In this document: piece after piece, positions 63,868-64,000 of the stretch | Layout of the letters: each line of letters opens with the position of its first letter | How positions within the stretch are numbered: position 1 is the stretch's first letter | NCBI RefSeq assembly: GCF_001425785.1 | Contig: NZ_LMDI01000001.1 | Span: forward strand, 124,001 to 188,000 | DNA: 64,000 nt | Reading direction: 5' to 3' | Source of the DNA: Rhizobacter sp. Root1221 | Lineage (GTDB): Bacteria > Pseudomonadota > Gammaproteobacteria > Burkholderiales > Burkholderiaceae_C | Notes under the pieces: model-generated | What the model saw: only the letters and a program-made list of their open reading frames with translations | The model's database searches: none | What the model was told of the DNA's origin: nothing | Made by a program: the position numbers and the translations under genes

Positions 63868-63898
63868 ACTGTGAAGGTTCCCACCGTGGCAATGTCAA
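63868..63898 (-). promoter_or_regulatory. CueR/MerR-type promoter of the HMA chaperone gene
   Basis: Minus-strand TTGACA (63898-63893), a 19-base spacer TTGCCACGGTGGGAACCTT, and CACAGT (63873-63868). The spacer has the imperfect dyad ACATTGCCA/TGGGAACCT, similar to the dyad before copA. The -10 is weak, as expected for promoters that need MerR-family activation. Confidence 0.65.
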
Positions 63899-64000
63899 GC
63901 GGTATCGCAAAGAATCCCTCGGACAGGTAGTGGCAATGCTTCGGGTCGGGACATCGATTCAGCCACCTTGCCGCGGGGCGCGGCCGCAACGGCTAGGACT
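63899..64000. other. Right window edge
   Basis: 102 bases with no supported coding frame; a minus-strand frame running in from the edge (PRPAARWLNRCPDPKHCHY) has no recognisable features. Confidence 0.3.

Overview
The window is GC-rich DNA whose proteins look betaproteobacterial, most likely Burkholderiales. The grounds are a PEP-CTERM protein with the PEPETWLLLLAGAG tail, CusCBA and CopA proteins of that style, a Wsp-like chemosensory operon and beta/gammaproteobacterial class Ia NrdAB. No rRNA, tRNA or CRISPR array was seen. No replication, partition or intact integrase gene is present, so plasmid versus integrated element cannot be decided here.

Positions 1-21450 are a conjugative element, almost all on the minus strand. 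The transfer block (10285 down to 1) runs FlhD-like, double FlhC-like, TraI-like, TraD, DUF4400, a hypothetical, lytic transglycosylase, OmpA-like lipoprotein, a hypothetical, TraA, TraL, TraE, TraK and TraB. This is an F-type (MPF_F) pilus/T4SS with MOBH-type TraI/TraD, as in SXT/R391 and IncA/C elements, where FlhDC-like activators (SetCD, AcaCD) control transfer. The FlhC partner here is a single protein with two FlhC-like units, and the TraI has lost the histidine and HD residues expected of a relaxase. Upstream lies an accessory or early-gene block (20228 down to 10619): three hypotheticals, nrdB, nrdA, a zinc-finger/Toprim primase-like protein, a DUF932 protein and an HTH-receiver regulator. 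Three leaders in this block share a short motif. A plus-strand DUF1845/AcaB-like gene and a decayed tyrosine recombinase end the region.

Positions 22598-27510 are a fimbrial operon of two DUF4402 pilin-like proteins, a periplasmic chaperone and an usher, preceded by a clear c-di-GMP-I riboswitch. Positions 27511-30780 are a graveyard holding transposase scraps, a duplicated PEP-CTERM tail, one intact PEP-CTERM protein and pieces of the same IS5-family element that lies at 51548.

Positions 30783-51240 are signalling genes. The plus-strand set is an HTH-REC regulator, a CHASE kinase-REC-kinase hybrid, a REC-GGDEF-EAL-REC protein, a degenerate HD-GYP protein coupled to it, and a PAS kinase flanked by receiver fragments. 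Converging on the minus strand is a chemosensory operon, cheW-cheR-cheW-mcp-cheA/REC-cheB-hybrid kinase. c-di-GMP turnover proteins and a c-di-GMP-sensing leader for adhesive pili in one neighbourhood suggest a surface-attachment programme.

Positions 51548-53400 hold an IS5-family element and a neighbouring gene, each broken by one base. Positions 53414-63960 are a copper/silver resistance island on the minus strand: CusA, CusB with a fused CusF domain, CusC, a small Met/Cys-rich secreted protein, CopA with YHS and heavy-metal-binding domains, a DUF2933 protein, a DUF305 protein, a ferredoxin fragment and an HMA chaperone. Several start behind 19-bp-spacer promoters of the MerR/CueR type.
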